Source of the DNA: 1162T-S-0a-05 sp050299435
GTDB lineage: Bacteria; Pseudomonadota; Gammaproteobacteria; Pseudomonadales; Cellvibrionaceae
DNA: 64,000 bases
Assembly (NCBI GenBank): GCA_050299435.1
Contig: JBNKVX010000006.1
Location: 15,005 to 79,004 of the forward strand
Direction of reading: 5' to 3'
Shown: positions 7,255 through 15,487 of the stretch, piece by piece
Layout: each line of letters begins with the position of its first letter
Numbering within the stretch: the stretch's first letter is position 1
Notes under the pieces: model-generated
Database searches by the model: none
Told to the model about the DNA's origin: nothing
Seen by the model: only the letters and a program-made list of their open reading frames with translations
Made by a program: the position numbers and the translations under genes

Positions 7255-9489
7255 CTAAATTGTGTCGTAGGGATCAATATCAATGGACCAGCGCGTGCGT
7301 TTTGCGAGCGCATTATTGTAAATATGTTTCATGCTGAGATGAATACATTGATGAAGTTCAGATCGCGAAGGGCTGTAAACCTGCAATTGAAAACGAAAAC
7401 GCTCCTGAATTTTTTCGATCGCTGAAGGGAAGGGCCCGAGTATCCTAAGAGCGTGGTTTTTGTTAGCGCTTTTGTTTTCCACCAGCGCTCGCTTCAGCAA
7501 GCGCTTAACCAGCCCCAACAATTCGAGCGCGTTCTCTGGCCTTTTTGATTCTGCTCGAAAGAGTGCGCTGTAGCAAAATGGAGGTAAAGAGGCAGTGCGA
7601 CGCAAATCCAAAAGTTCTTCCGCAAAAGATGCATAGCCTTCCTGGGTAAGTTTTAGAAGCATAGGATGTTCAGGTTGCAGGCTTTGGAGTAACACTAAAC
7701 CTTGGCTTTGCTCTCTGCCCGCACGCCCAGCAACTTGTGTCACCAATTGTCCCAAGCGCTCTAGCGAGCGAAAGTCAGGGTTCATCAACCCTTGGTCGGC
7801 ATCCAAAATTACTACCAATTGCAGATTTTTCAGATGGTGGCCCTTTGCTAACATTTGGGTGCCCACAAGAATACAGGGCTTGCCTTCGTGTACCCTGTCA
7901 AGCAAATCCGAAAAATCATGTTTATTGCGAGTCGTGTCGCGATCAATGCGCAAGACGAGGGCACTGTTAAAGAGTCCCTCCAGACTCTCTACTACCTGTT
8001 CTGTGCCCACTCCCCGATGAAATAATTGCGCGTTACCGCAACTTGGGCATTGTTTGGGCACTGCTTTACGTGCATCACAATGGTGACAATGGAGCCTTGG
8101 AGGTGACTGATGCAAGGTCAGGTTCATTTCGCAGGCGTCACAGTGAGCATGCCATCCACAATGTTGACAATATAATAAGGGGGCGTAGCCTCGACGATTC
8201 AAAAACACCATCGCCTGTTTTCCTGCATTCAGGGTTTTCGCTATCTCATCTATCGCAACTTGTCCCAAGCCCCCAGAAGTAAGTGATTGCTTACGTAAAT
8301 CAGAAATCTCCATTTTGGGCGCTTGTATTTCATTGGCTCTAGAGTCCAATTTTAAGTGTTGATAGCGTCCAGTAAGGGCGTTGTGTAAGCTTTCTAAAGA
8401 GGGCGTTGCTGTTCCAAGTACAATAGGAATCTTTAGCTGGCTGGCTCGATAGATACACAAATCACGAGCGGAATAACGAAAACCATCCTGTTGTTTGTAG
8501 GAAGCGTCATGTTCTTCATCAACAATAATGATTCCGAGTTGTTTGACGGGGGTGAGCGCAGATAGTCTGGTTCCAATAATGATTTGGGCGATACCTGATC
8601 TGGCTTTTTCCCAGCTTGCGGCGCGCTCAACTTCGCTGACTCGCGAATGTAGTTCAGCAATTTCGACATTGAAGCGAGAGTGAAAGCGCGAAAGCGTTTG
8701 CGGGCTTAGACCGATTTCAGGAATTAGAACCAGGGCTTGACTGCCAGAATTAAGGCAGCGCGCAATAAGCTGCATATACACTTCAGTTTTCCCACTGCCA
8801 GTGACACCTTCCAATAAATATGTTTGAAACCGGTGGAAGCGAATAATATCCACAGCTAATTTTTGCTGATGATTCAGTTGAGGAGCTTGTGAGGCAATAA
8901 CCGGGCTATCGCTTGGAGCTTTGGGTATCTCTATCAAGGTTTCTTCTATCAACCCTTTATCAGCCAAGGCTTTGCACACAGCTTTACTGATACCCTTCTC
9001 TGCGAGTGCTTTTTCGCTAATGCTCGATTTTTCCAACAGTAATTGATGAAGGGACTGTTGTTTTTGGCTGCGTTTTAAGGCATCAATTGGCAAACCCTTG
9101 CCTTCTGTGGTGTGGCGCCAGGCGCGTTGTCGTAGATCAATGCGCGCTTCATTTTTTCGGTAGCGCAGCGGTAAAGCCGCAGCTAATATTTCTCCCTGTG
9201 CATGATGATAGTAACTTGCCGCCCAAGTACATAAGGCGATGAGTTCGGCTGTGAGCGCGGGATCATCCTCAAGCGTTTGTAAAATGGGTTTAACCCGGGA
9301 TTCATCGTATTCGCTATGTTGTTGGTGTGAAATGATTATGCCAACCAGTTCTCGAGGACCAAAGGGCACGAGCACACGAGTACCTATTTCGCATTGGTCG
9401 GCACGCAGCGATTCCGGCATGCCGTACTCATAAAGCTCTGGCAGCGGCAGCGGGAGTGCAATTTTCAATATGGTCTTAAATCGGGCCAT
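7255..9489 (-). CDS. priA: Primosomal replication restart helicase PriA
   Basis: PriA recognises abandoned forks and reloads the replisome. The start MARFKTILKIALPLPLPELYEYG at 9489 fits the family N-terminus; an upstream in-frame codon at 9570 would add 27 unrelated residues. Visible are Walker A (GVTGSGKTEVY), the DEEHD box, the zinc-binding cysteine pairs (CQHCGWHAHCDAC ... CHHCDARKAVPKQCPSCG) and the C-terminal helicase motifs (VGTQMLAKGHH, QVAGRAGR). About 744 residues, normal length. It diverges from rpmE, the usual arrangement. argS, its neighbour in Pseudomonas, is absent. Confidence 0.97.
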   Translation of the reverse strand: MARFKTILKIALPLPLPELYEYGMPESLRADQCEIGTRVLVPFGPRELVGIIISHQQHSEYDESRVKPILQTLEDDPALTAELIALCTWAASYYHHAQGEILAAALPLRYRKNEARIDLRQRAWRHTTEGKGLPIDALKRSQKQQSLHQLLLEKSSISEKALAEKGISKAVCKALADKGLIEETLIEIPKAPSDSPVIASQAPQLNHQQKLAVDIIRFHRFQTYLLEGVTGSGKTEVYMQLIARCLNSGSQALVLIPEIGLSPQTLSRFHSRFNVEIAELHSRVSEVERAASWEKARSGIAQIIIGTRLSALTPVKQLGIIIVDEEHDASYKQQDGFRYSARDLCIYRASQLKIPIVLGTATPSLESLHNALTGRYQHLKLDSRANEIQAPKMEISDLRKQSLTSGGLGQVAIDEIAKTLNAGKQAMVFLNRRGYAPLLYCQHCGWHAHCDACEMNLTLHQSPPRLHCHHCDARKAVPKQCPSCGNAQLFHRGVGTEQVVESLEGLFNSALVLRIDRDTTRNKHDFSDLLDRVHEGKPCILVGTQMLAKGHHLKNLQLVVILDADQGLMNPDFRSLERLGQLVTQVAGRAGREQSQGLVLLQSLQPEHPMLLKLTQEGYASFAEELLDLRRTASLPPFCYSALFRAESKRPENALELLGLVKRLLKRALVENKSANKNHALRILGPFPSAIEKIQERFRFQLQVYSPSRSELHQCIHLSMKHIYNNALAKRTRWSIDIDPYDTI

Positions 9490-9611
9490 TGTGTTCTTTT
9501 TGGTTTCTGGTAGTATGCGCGCTCCCTGGTTAGGGGCTGCGTAAGATAATAGATGTACCGTGCTAGACACAAGATTTGGTGGCGGTGCACACAGACAATG
9601 AGATGACGATT

Positions 9612-9824
9612 ATGCAATCTGATATTCAACCTAAATATGGCGAAATGACAGCCACATGCAGTTGTGGCAACGTGATCAAAACGCGTTCAACTATGGCTAA
9701 AGAAATCCACCTCGACGTGTGTTCTGAGTGTCATCCCTTCTACACTGGCAAGCAGAAAGTTGTAGACAGCGGTGGCCGAATTGATCGCTTCAACAAGCGT
9801 TTTTCTCGCCGCGGCTCAAAGTAA
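9612..9824 (+). CDS. rpmE: 50S ribosomal protein L31 (zinc-binding form)
   Basis: With the start at 9612 the protein is 70 residues, the standard L31 length, and begins MQSDIQPKYGEMTATCSCGN. The four-ligand zinc pattern CSC ... CSEC is intact, so this is the C+ form rather than the zinc-free paralogue made under Zur control. An ATG at 9603 and a GTG at 9576 are in-frame alternatives that would add N-terminal residues absent from the family. It is transcribed divergently from priA. An unusual inverted repeat spans its 3' end. Confidence 0.96.
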   Translation: MQSDIQPKYGEMTATCSCGNVIKTRSTMAKEIHLDVCSECHPFYTGKQKVVDSGGRIDRFNKRFSRRGSK

Positions 9825-9888
9825 ACAATCTTTAGTTAAATGCCTTTAACTACCATTTTTATTGCAGCGCTGCTTAATTTGAGCCGCG
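9810..9888 (+). repeat. Nested inverted repeats over the rpmE stop codon and 3' UTR
   Basis: CGCGGCTCAAA at 9810-9820, which spans the last rpmE codons, is repeated as the exact reverse complement at 9878-9888. Inside lies a perfect AT-rich hairpin, TAGTTAAA-TGCC-TTTAACTA (9833-9852), followed by a T-rich stretch. The inner hairpin may act as a weak terminator; the outer pairing could sequester the 3' end of rpmE. Confidence 0.5.
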
Positions 9889-9914
9889 CTGTTTAATATC
9901 ACTCTCAATTTCGA

Positions 9915-12536
9915 TCAAAATATATTCTGATCAATAACTTCCTGTTCATCCCAGGGAGAACGGGCGCCTTGCCCAGAATCTTTTTGCTCTGGAACATTTT
10001 CACTGCGGAAAATTTCGAAAATTGCATCAGGATCATCAACTCGTGCTCTTTCACCCGTTTCCGGATTAATTTTGAGTGACACAATACCCTGGGGCTGTTC
10101 TCTGATGGTTTCAGGTTTTCCATCGAGTGCAACTTTCATAAAGTCCATCCAAATGGGTAGAGCGGCTGTTCCACCGTATTCGCGATTACCCAAGGGGGCA
10201 TGCACATCAAAACCAATCCATGCGGACGCCACAACGTCACCGTTATACCCTGAAAACCACACATCATTTGGGCCATTAGTCGTACCGGTTTTACCCGCAA
10301 GGTCGTTGCGCCCAAGCTGGCGGGCACGTGTTCCTGTTCCCTGGCGAATTACATCTCGAAGCATTGAATCAATGATGTAAGCCACACGGTCATCCAATAC
10401 CTTTTCTGCTTGTGGGTAGTCTTTGTCGCTCAGTATTCCGAGCCAATACTTGATCTCAAAAGGTAATTCAAAGGGATCATCTAAAAATTCATAGGGATCA
10501 TTTGGCATGATTGTATCGGCTGTTTCCTCTACATTTTCGCCATCTTGCACACTTTCACTGTCCGAGTCTTCCGAAATAAGAGATTCAGTATTTTCTGTCA
10601 AACTTACTTCTGTATCGTCTTGGGCAGATTCTTCTTTGGATTCACATTCGCGGCAAACAGTAAGAGCTTGTTCAAGAAAAATCGTTTCACCTTCGAGATT
10701 ATCAATACGTTGAATCAACCAGGGATTTACACGATAACCGCCGTTTGCAAAAACTGCATATCCAGAGGCGAGGTTTAAAGGGGTGACACTGAGGCTGCCC
10801 AAGGACAAGGACAAATCTCTGGGCATGTTGGTGGTATCAAATCCAAACTTAGCAAGATTATTTACGGTTTTGGTGACACCTATTGCCCTTAATACCCTGA
10901 TAGAGACGAGATTTTTTGAGCCATAAAGCGCTTTTCTAAGTCGCGTTGGACCCGAAAAGGTATTGTTGTCATTGGTTGGGCGCCAGTCAGTTTCTAATTG
11001 TTCATCGTATTCAAAAACGATAGGTGCATCATTGATGACCGTTGCGGCAGTCATGCCGTGCTCCAGAGCGGTGGTGTAGATAAAAGGTTTGAAGTTGGAG
11101 CCGGGCTGACGTTCTGCCTGTGTAACACGATTGAAGTTGTTGTGGTGGAAATCAAAGCCCCCAACGAGCGCCAGAATCGAGCCATTGTCAGGTTTTAAGG
11201 CTACCAATGCTCCTTGAACGGAGGGTAGTTGTGAGAGCTGCCATTTTCCCTCGTCATCCGGCTTCAGGCGCACAACTTGGCCAAGCTGAAGCAATTCGTC
11301 TGGCGTTTTTGCTGCCGGATTACGAACATTTTCATTGACGTAAGGTCGAATCTTCGAAAGGTTTTCTTCCCAGGGGATTACAACTTCACTGGCATCAGCA
11401 AGCAAAAAAGTCACTTGGTCCTCAAGTATTTCTTTAACTGCCGCTGGAATTAAATTTGCGTAAGTCGGGATTGCTTCAAGCAGAGGTAGCCAAGCACTGT
11501 AATCATATGTGACATTGCCATCGTCATCTTCACTGCTAACAATTAAAGTGGTGTCAAATTCCTGCTCAGCACCGCGATATCCGTGACGTTCGTCGTACTC
11601 CATAATGCCATTCACCACGGCTTGCTGGGCAGTTTCCTGTAATTTACTGTCGATGGTTGTATAAATTTCGTAGCCATCTTTGTAGGCCGCTTGCCCAAAT
11701 AACTCCACCGCCTTGGCTCGCGCCATTTCCGTGATATACGGCGCAGAAATATCCAGGCTTCTTCCATGTTGTTTTGCCGTAATTGGCTGAACGCTCGCCT
11801 CCTCGAATTGTGCTTGGTTTATGAATTTTTCCTCTAACATGCGGTTCAGCACATGGTTGCGTCTTTCCAACGCTCTTTCTGGATCATTAATGGCATTTTT
11901 GCTGGATGGCGATTGAAATGTCGCCGTGATCATGGCTAATTGTGCGAGATTGAGTTCATTGATACTTTTCCCGTAGTAAACCTGCGCCGCCGCTTCCACA
12001 CCATAGGCACGTTTTCCGAGAAACATGAAATTACAGTACAGGGCCATGATTTCATCTTTAGAAAGTTCCTGTTCCAGTTTGCGTGCCAAGATAATTTCAT
12101 TGAATTTTCGCGTGAACTCCTTGCGTAAATTTAAAAATACGTGACGGGTTATTTGCATGGTGATAGTCCCGCCGCCCGGGCCCTTGCGGCCGGTTTTAAT
12201 GATATGAAAGACCGCGCGGGCAATACCTTTAAAGGACACCCCCGAGTGTTCATAAAAGTCTTCATCTTCGGTTGCGACGATGGCATTGATTAAATCTTGA
12301 GGAATTTGGTCAATACTGAGGGGGGCTCGCCGGTGTTCACCAATTTCCCCGATTAGTTTGTTATCAGCGGAGTATATTCGCAGGGGAGTTTCGAGTTTGA
12401 CTTCTCGAATTGAGGCCACCGAGGGTAATTTCGGACTTAAATAGAGGTACATACCTGCTATGCTTGAAAGTGCGGCACCTGTGCCGGCTAGGCCTAGCCA
12501 GAGGCAGGTAATCAGTATTTTGGTTCTCTTTTTCAT
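9915..12536 (-). CDS. mrcA: Penicillin-binding protein 1A, bifunctional transglycosylase/transpeptidase
   Basis: A class A PBP that polymerises and cross-links peptidoglycan. The 873-residue protein has an N-terminal membrane anchor (about residues 8-33), a GT51 transglycosylase domain with catalytic EDEDFYEHSGV (90-100), an OB-like insertion, and a transpeptidase domain with SNFK (near 478), the SKN motif (YGSKNLVS) and KTGT (near 747). Between the last two is a strongly acidic low-complexity insert (about 628-695) of Glu, Asp and Ser. mrcA is divergent from pilMNOPQ, as in Pseudomonas and Cellvibrio. Confidence 0.97.
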   Translation of the reverse strand: MKKRTKILITCLWLGLAGTGAALSSIAGMYLYLSPKLPSVASIREVKLETPLRIYSADNKLIGEIGEHRRAPLSIDQIPQDLINAIVATEDEDFYEHSGVSFKGIARAVFHIIKTGRKGPGGGTITMQITRHVFLNLRKEFTRKFNEIILARKLEQELSKDEIMALYCNFMFLGKRAYGVEAAAQVYYGKSINELNLAQLAMITATFQSPSSKNAINDPERALERRNHVLNRMLEEKFINQAQFEEASVQPITAKQHGRSLDISAPYITEMARAKAVELFGQAAYKDGYEIYTTIDSKLQETAQQAVVNGIMEYDERHGYRGAEQEFDTTLIVSSEDDDGNVTYDYSAWLPLLEAIPTYANLIPAAVKEILEDQVTFLLADASEVVIPWEENLSKIRPYVNENVRNPAAKTPDELLQLGQVVRLKPDDEGKWQLSQLPSVQGALVALKPDNGSILALVGGFDFHHNNFNRVTQAERQPGSNFKPFIYTTALEHGMTAATVINDAPIVFEYDEQLETDWRPTNDNNTFSGPTRLRKALYGSKNLVSIRVLRAIGVTKTVNNLAKFGFDTTNMPRDLSLSLGSLSVTPLNLASGYAVFANGGYRVNPWLIQRIDNLEGETIFLEQALTVCRECESKEESAQDDTEVSLTENTESLISEDSDSESVQDGENVEETADTIMPNDPYEFLDDPFELPFEIKYWLGILSDKDYPQAEKVLDDRVAYIIDSMLRDVIRQGTGTRARQLGRNDLAGKTGTTNGPNDVWFSGYNGDVVASAWIGFDVHAPLGNREYGGTAALPIWMDFMKVALDGKPETIREQPQGIVSLKINPETGERARVDDPDAIFEIFRSENVPEQKDSGQGARSPWDEQEVIDQNIF

Positions 12537-12627
12537 GGTTTTTAGCAGAAATGGTGATTAGAGGCGGTAATTCGCGATGAATTGCCATTATAAGACCTTT
12601 TTCACACTTTACATATGTAGTCTTATG

Positions 12628-12655
12628 TTGCAGGCTATACTTAAAGTGCTATAAC
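12628..12655 (+). promoter_or_regulatory. Sigma-70-type promoter for pilMNOPQ
   Basis: TTGCAG (12628-12633) and TATAAC (12650-12655) are separated by 16 nt and lie about 37 nt upstream of the pilM ATG, in the 155-bp gap between divergent mrcA and pilM. This is a motif match only. Confidence 0.5.
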
Positions 12656-12691
12656 ATAAACATCAGCTAAGTTGCGGATATAGATAGAAAA

Positions 12692-13759
12692 ATGGGATTC
12701 TTCGGTTTATTTGACAATAAGACCAAGCCGATGCTCGGCCTGGATGTAAGCTCCACGACGGTTAAGTTGTTGGAACTCAGTCGCCAGGGCGACAGCTACC
12801 GCGTCGAAAATTACGCCGTGCGTCCCTTGCCGCCCAACGTTGTTGTGGAAAAAAATATTAACGATGTGGATGCTGTAGCTCAGGTTGTTAAGGCTGTTGT
12901 GCAGTCTTCACGCACGAAGCTAAAGGACGCCGCAGTGGCTGTAGCCGGATCTTCGGTTATCACCAAGCTAATAGATATGCCCGGTGATCTAAGTGAAGAT
13001 TCGATGGAGCTGCAAATTTCACTCGAAGCGGATCAGTACATTCCCTACCCGCTTGAGGAGGTGGCAATTGATTTTGATATTCAAGGGCCCTCTGCCAAAA
13101 ACCCTGAACAAGTAGAAGTTTTGCTCGCTGCATGTCGCCGTGAGAATGTCGACATTCGTTCTTCAATGCTGGAATTGGCCGATCTCTCCCCAAAAGTGGT
13201 TGATGTTGAGGCCTATACCCTTGAAAGGGCATTCGCATTGATACAGGAGCAGCTCGAAGATCAAGAAGAGCAAGTCGTAGCGGTAGTGGATATCGGTGCG
13301 ACTATGACGACCTTGAGCGTATTGGTCGATGGAAAAACGGTGTACACGCGCGAGCAGCTTTTCGGCGGTCGCCAATTAACTGAAGAAATTCAGCGTCGCT
13401 ATGGTTTATCTGCTGAGGAAGCGGGCTTAGCAAAAAAACAAGGTGGCTTGCCAGATGACTACGAGCCAGAAGTGCTTGATCCCTTTAAAGAAGCAGTAGT
13501 GCAGCAAGTGACTCGTTCCTTACAGTTCTTCTTTTCATCGAGTCAATATAATGATGTCGATCATATAGTTTTGGCTGGCGGTGTATCGTCAATGGCGGGC
13601 TTGGCTGGGCTGATTGAGGAGAAGCTTGGTACAACTGCTACAGTGGCCAATCCTTTTGCCAATATGTCGATATCCTCTCGAGTTAATGCTTCCGCTCTGG
13701 CCAACGATGCCCCTTCGCTAATGATTGCCACAGGTTTGGCCTTAAGGAGTTTCGAATAA
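12692..13759 (+). CDS. pilM: Type IV pilus assembly protein PilM
   Basis: PilM is the actin-like, ATP-binding cytoplasmic protein of the type IV pilus alignment subcomplex; it binds the N-terminal tail of PilN. The 355-residue product has the FtsA/actin fold signatures MLGLDVSSTTVKLLEL (phosphate-1), VVAVVDIGATMTTLSVL (phosphate-2) and IVLAGGVSSMAGLAGLIEE (adenosine loop). It is first in an operon whose genes are 1-5 nt apart or overlap, which suggests translational coupling. Confidence 0.97.
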   Translation: MGFFGLFDNKTKPMLGLDVSSTTVKLLELSRQGDSYRVENYAVRPLPPNVVVEKNINDVDAVAQVVKAVVQSSRTKLKDAAVAVAGSSVITKLIDMPGDLSEDSMELQISLEADQYIPYPLEEVAIDFDIQGPSAKNPEQVEVLLAACRRENVDIRSSMLELADLSPKVVDVEAYTLERAFALIQEQLEDQEEQVVAVVDIGATMTTLSVLVDGKTVYTREQLFGGRQLTEEIQRRYGLSAEEAGLAKKQGGLPDDYEPEVLDPFKEAVVQQVTRSLQFFFSSSQYNDVDHIVLAGGVSSMAGLAGLIEEKLGTTATVANPFANMSISSRVNASALANDAPSLMIATGLALRSFE

Positions 13760-13760
13760 T

Positions 13761-14324
13761 ATGGCCAGAATAAATTTATTACCCTGGCGAGAAGAACACC
13801 GTCAGGAAAAGAAAAAGGAATTCGTTACTCAGTTAATTGGGATGTGCATTCTCGCGGCTCTCGTTTCGTGGGCGTGGATTCATTCGGTTAACAGTGCGAT
13901 AGAAAATCAGGATCGACGTAATGGCACTTTGAAAAGTGAAATTAGCTTGCTGGATAAACAGGTTAAAGAAATCAAAGAGCTCAAGAAAAAGCGTAGAGAA
14001 CTTCTTGAGCGAATGAAGGTGATTCAGGATCTACAGGGAACCCGTCCGGTCATAGTTCGTTATTTCGATGAGTTTGCCAGGTCTGTTCCCGACGGTGTAT
14101 TTATTTTGTCACTTTCACGTAATAACAAAGTTATCAATATTCAGGGTGTGAGTGAAAGCAATAATCGTGTCTCGGATTTTATGAGACGTTTAAATGCATC
14201 TGAGTTTTTCGACTCGCCCAATTTAAAGTCAGTAACCGTTGCCCCAAATTTTGGTGATCAATCCAGTCGCTTCTCAATGCAGGTCAATTTAGTGCTGCCT
14301 TCTGCAAGTAAGGAGGATAACTAA
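13761..14324 (+). CDS. pilN: Type IV pilus inner-membrane protein PilN
   Basis: The 187-residue protein begins MARINLLPWREEHRQEKKKEF. The INLLPWR motif is the conserved PilM-binding tail. One membrane segment follows (about residues 25-45), then a periplasmic coiled coil (LKSEISLLDKQVKEIKELKKKRREL) and a small ferredoxin-like domain. PilN and PilO form the periplasmic alignment bridge between the inner-membrane machinery and the PilQ secretin. The start is 1 nt after the pilM stop. Confidence 0.97.
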   Translation: MARINLLPWREEHRQEKKKEFVTQLIGMCILAALVSWAWIHSVNSAIENQDRRNGTLKSEISLLDKQVKEIKELKKKRRELLERMKVIQDLQGTRPVIVRYFDEFARSVPDGVFILSLSRNNKVINIQGVSESNNRVSDFMRRLNASEFFDSPNLKSVTVAPNFGDQSSRFSMQVNLVLPSASKEDN

Positions 14325-14325
14325 T

Positions 14326-14943
14326 ATGGCAGATTTTCGACAATTTATCGATCAGCTTCAGGATTTTGATATTAATGATGTTGATTGGGATCGAATTGGT
14401 GTTTGGCCAGCCCCAGCGAGAATCTTTGTGGCGCTGTTAGCAGCAGCGTTAATTGTGTTTGCTGCTTTCTATTTTATTGTTAGAGACAAAAATGCCTCGC
14501 ATGAAAGCAAAAAAGCAGAAGAGCAAACGCTACGAGAATCATTCGAGCGTAAGGCATTTGAAGCAGCTAATTTGGATCGCTACCGGGCACAAATGATTGA
14601 AATGGAAGAGTCTTTTGGCGCTCTGGTTAAACAATTGCCCAGCAGTACTGAAGTGCCGGGTTTGTTGGATGATATCGATGAAAAAGGGGTTCAAAGTCGA
14701 TTAACCATAAAGAGCATTACCCCTCAGGCAGAGCGTGCGACAGAGTTTTATGTCGAGCTTCCTATTCAGATTGTAGTCAATGGTGGCTACCACGAATTTG
14801 GAACTTTTGTCAGTGGAATTGCCGGGATGCCCCGAATCGTGACCTTGCATGATTTTAATATAAAAGGCGCAGGCGAAGGAAATACCATGTTAACGATGGA
14901 TATTCTCGCAAAAACCTATCGCTATAAAGCTCAGGAGAATTGA
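14326..14943 (+). CDS. pilO: Type IV pilus inner-membrane protein PilO
   Basis: The 205-residue partner of PilN has a cytoplasmic N-terminus (FRQFIDQLQDFDINDVDWDR), a membrane span at about residues 32-52, a periplasmic coiled coil and a C-terminal ferredoxin-like domain with the typical segment QLPSSTEVPGLLDDI. The start is 1 nt after the pilN stop, and its TGA overlaps the pilP ATG. Confidence 0.97.
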   Translation: MADFRQFIDQLQDFDINDVDWDRIGVWPAPARIFVALLAAALIVFAAFYFIVRDKNASHESKKAEEQTLRESFERKAFEAANLDRYRAQMIEMEESFGALVKQLPSSTEVPGLLDDIDEKGVQSRLTIKSITPQAERATEFYVELPIQIVVNGGYHEFGTFVSGIAGMPRIVTLHDFNIKGAGEGNTMLTMDILAKTYRYKAQEN

Positions 14944-15485
14944 TGATGCGTTTCATTTCTCTAAGTATAAAAATTTTGGTTTTAGCGAGTGCGTTGGGTG
15001 CGTGTTCTTTTGGCGGTGATAATGATGATTTGCAGGCCTTTATTCGGGAAGTTAAGGCAAAGCCTGCCGGAGTCATTGAACCGCTTCCCACTTTCAGCAC
15101 CTATGAATCCTTTACTTACAGCGCTGCGGTGTTAAGAAGCCCTTTTGATCCTCCAGTGGATATCGCGATGCGTCGCCCCCAGGGCCGAAGCGGAGAAGAT
15201 GTTAAACCCGACTTTAATCGCAAAAAAGAGTTTTTGGAGGGTTTTGACTTAACAGCAATTACCATGGTTGGAACCATCGAAAAAGGCGGCACGTTGTGGG
15301 CGCTGATTAAAGATGGTGCGGGGGGAATCCATTGGGTCACCGATGGCAATTATCTCGGTAAGAACCATGGGCGCATTGTTGCAACAAAAGAAAACCAAGT
15401 TGAATTATTAGAAATAGTGTCAGATGGGCTCGGTGCCTGGTTAGAAAGACCGCGAATACTCTCACTTTCTGAGAAGGATTTATAA
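14943..15485 (+). CDS. pilP: Type IV pilus lipoprotein PilP
   Basis: PilP is an inner-membrane lipoprotein that links PilN/PilO to the PilQ secretin. Starts are possible at TTG 14940, ATG 14943 or ATG 14946; AGGAG ending at 14937 fits the ATG at 14943 best, and that ATG overlaps the pilO stop. The signal sequence ends in the lipobox LGAC (Cys21). The C-terminal beta domain has FDLTAITMVGTIEKGGTLWALIKD and the HWVTDGNYLGKNHGRI segment typical of PilP. Confidence 0.95.
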   Translation: MMRFISLSIKILVLASALGACSFGGDNDDLQAFIREVKAKPAGVIEPLPTFSTYESFTYSAAVLRSPFDPPVDIAMRRPQGRSGEDVKPDFNRKKEFLEGFDLTAITMVGTIEKGGTLWALIKDGAGGIHWVTDGNYLGKNHGRIVATKENQVELLEIVSDGLGAWLERPRILSLSEKDL

Positions 15486-15487
15486 GC

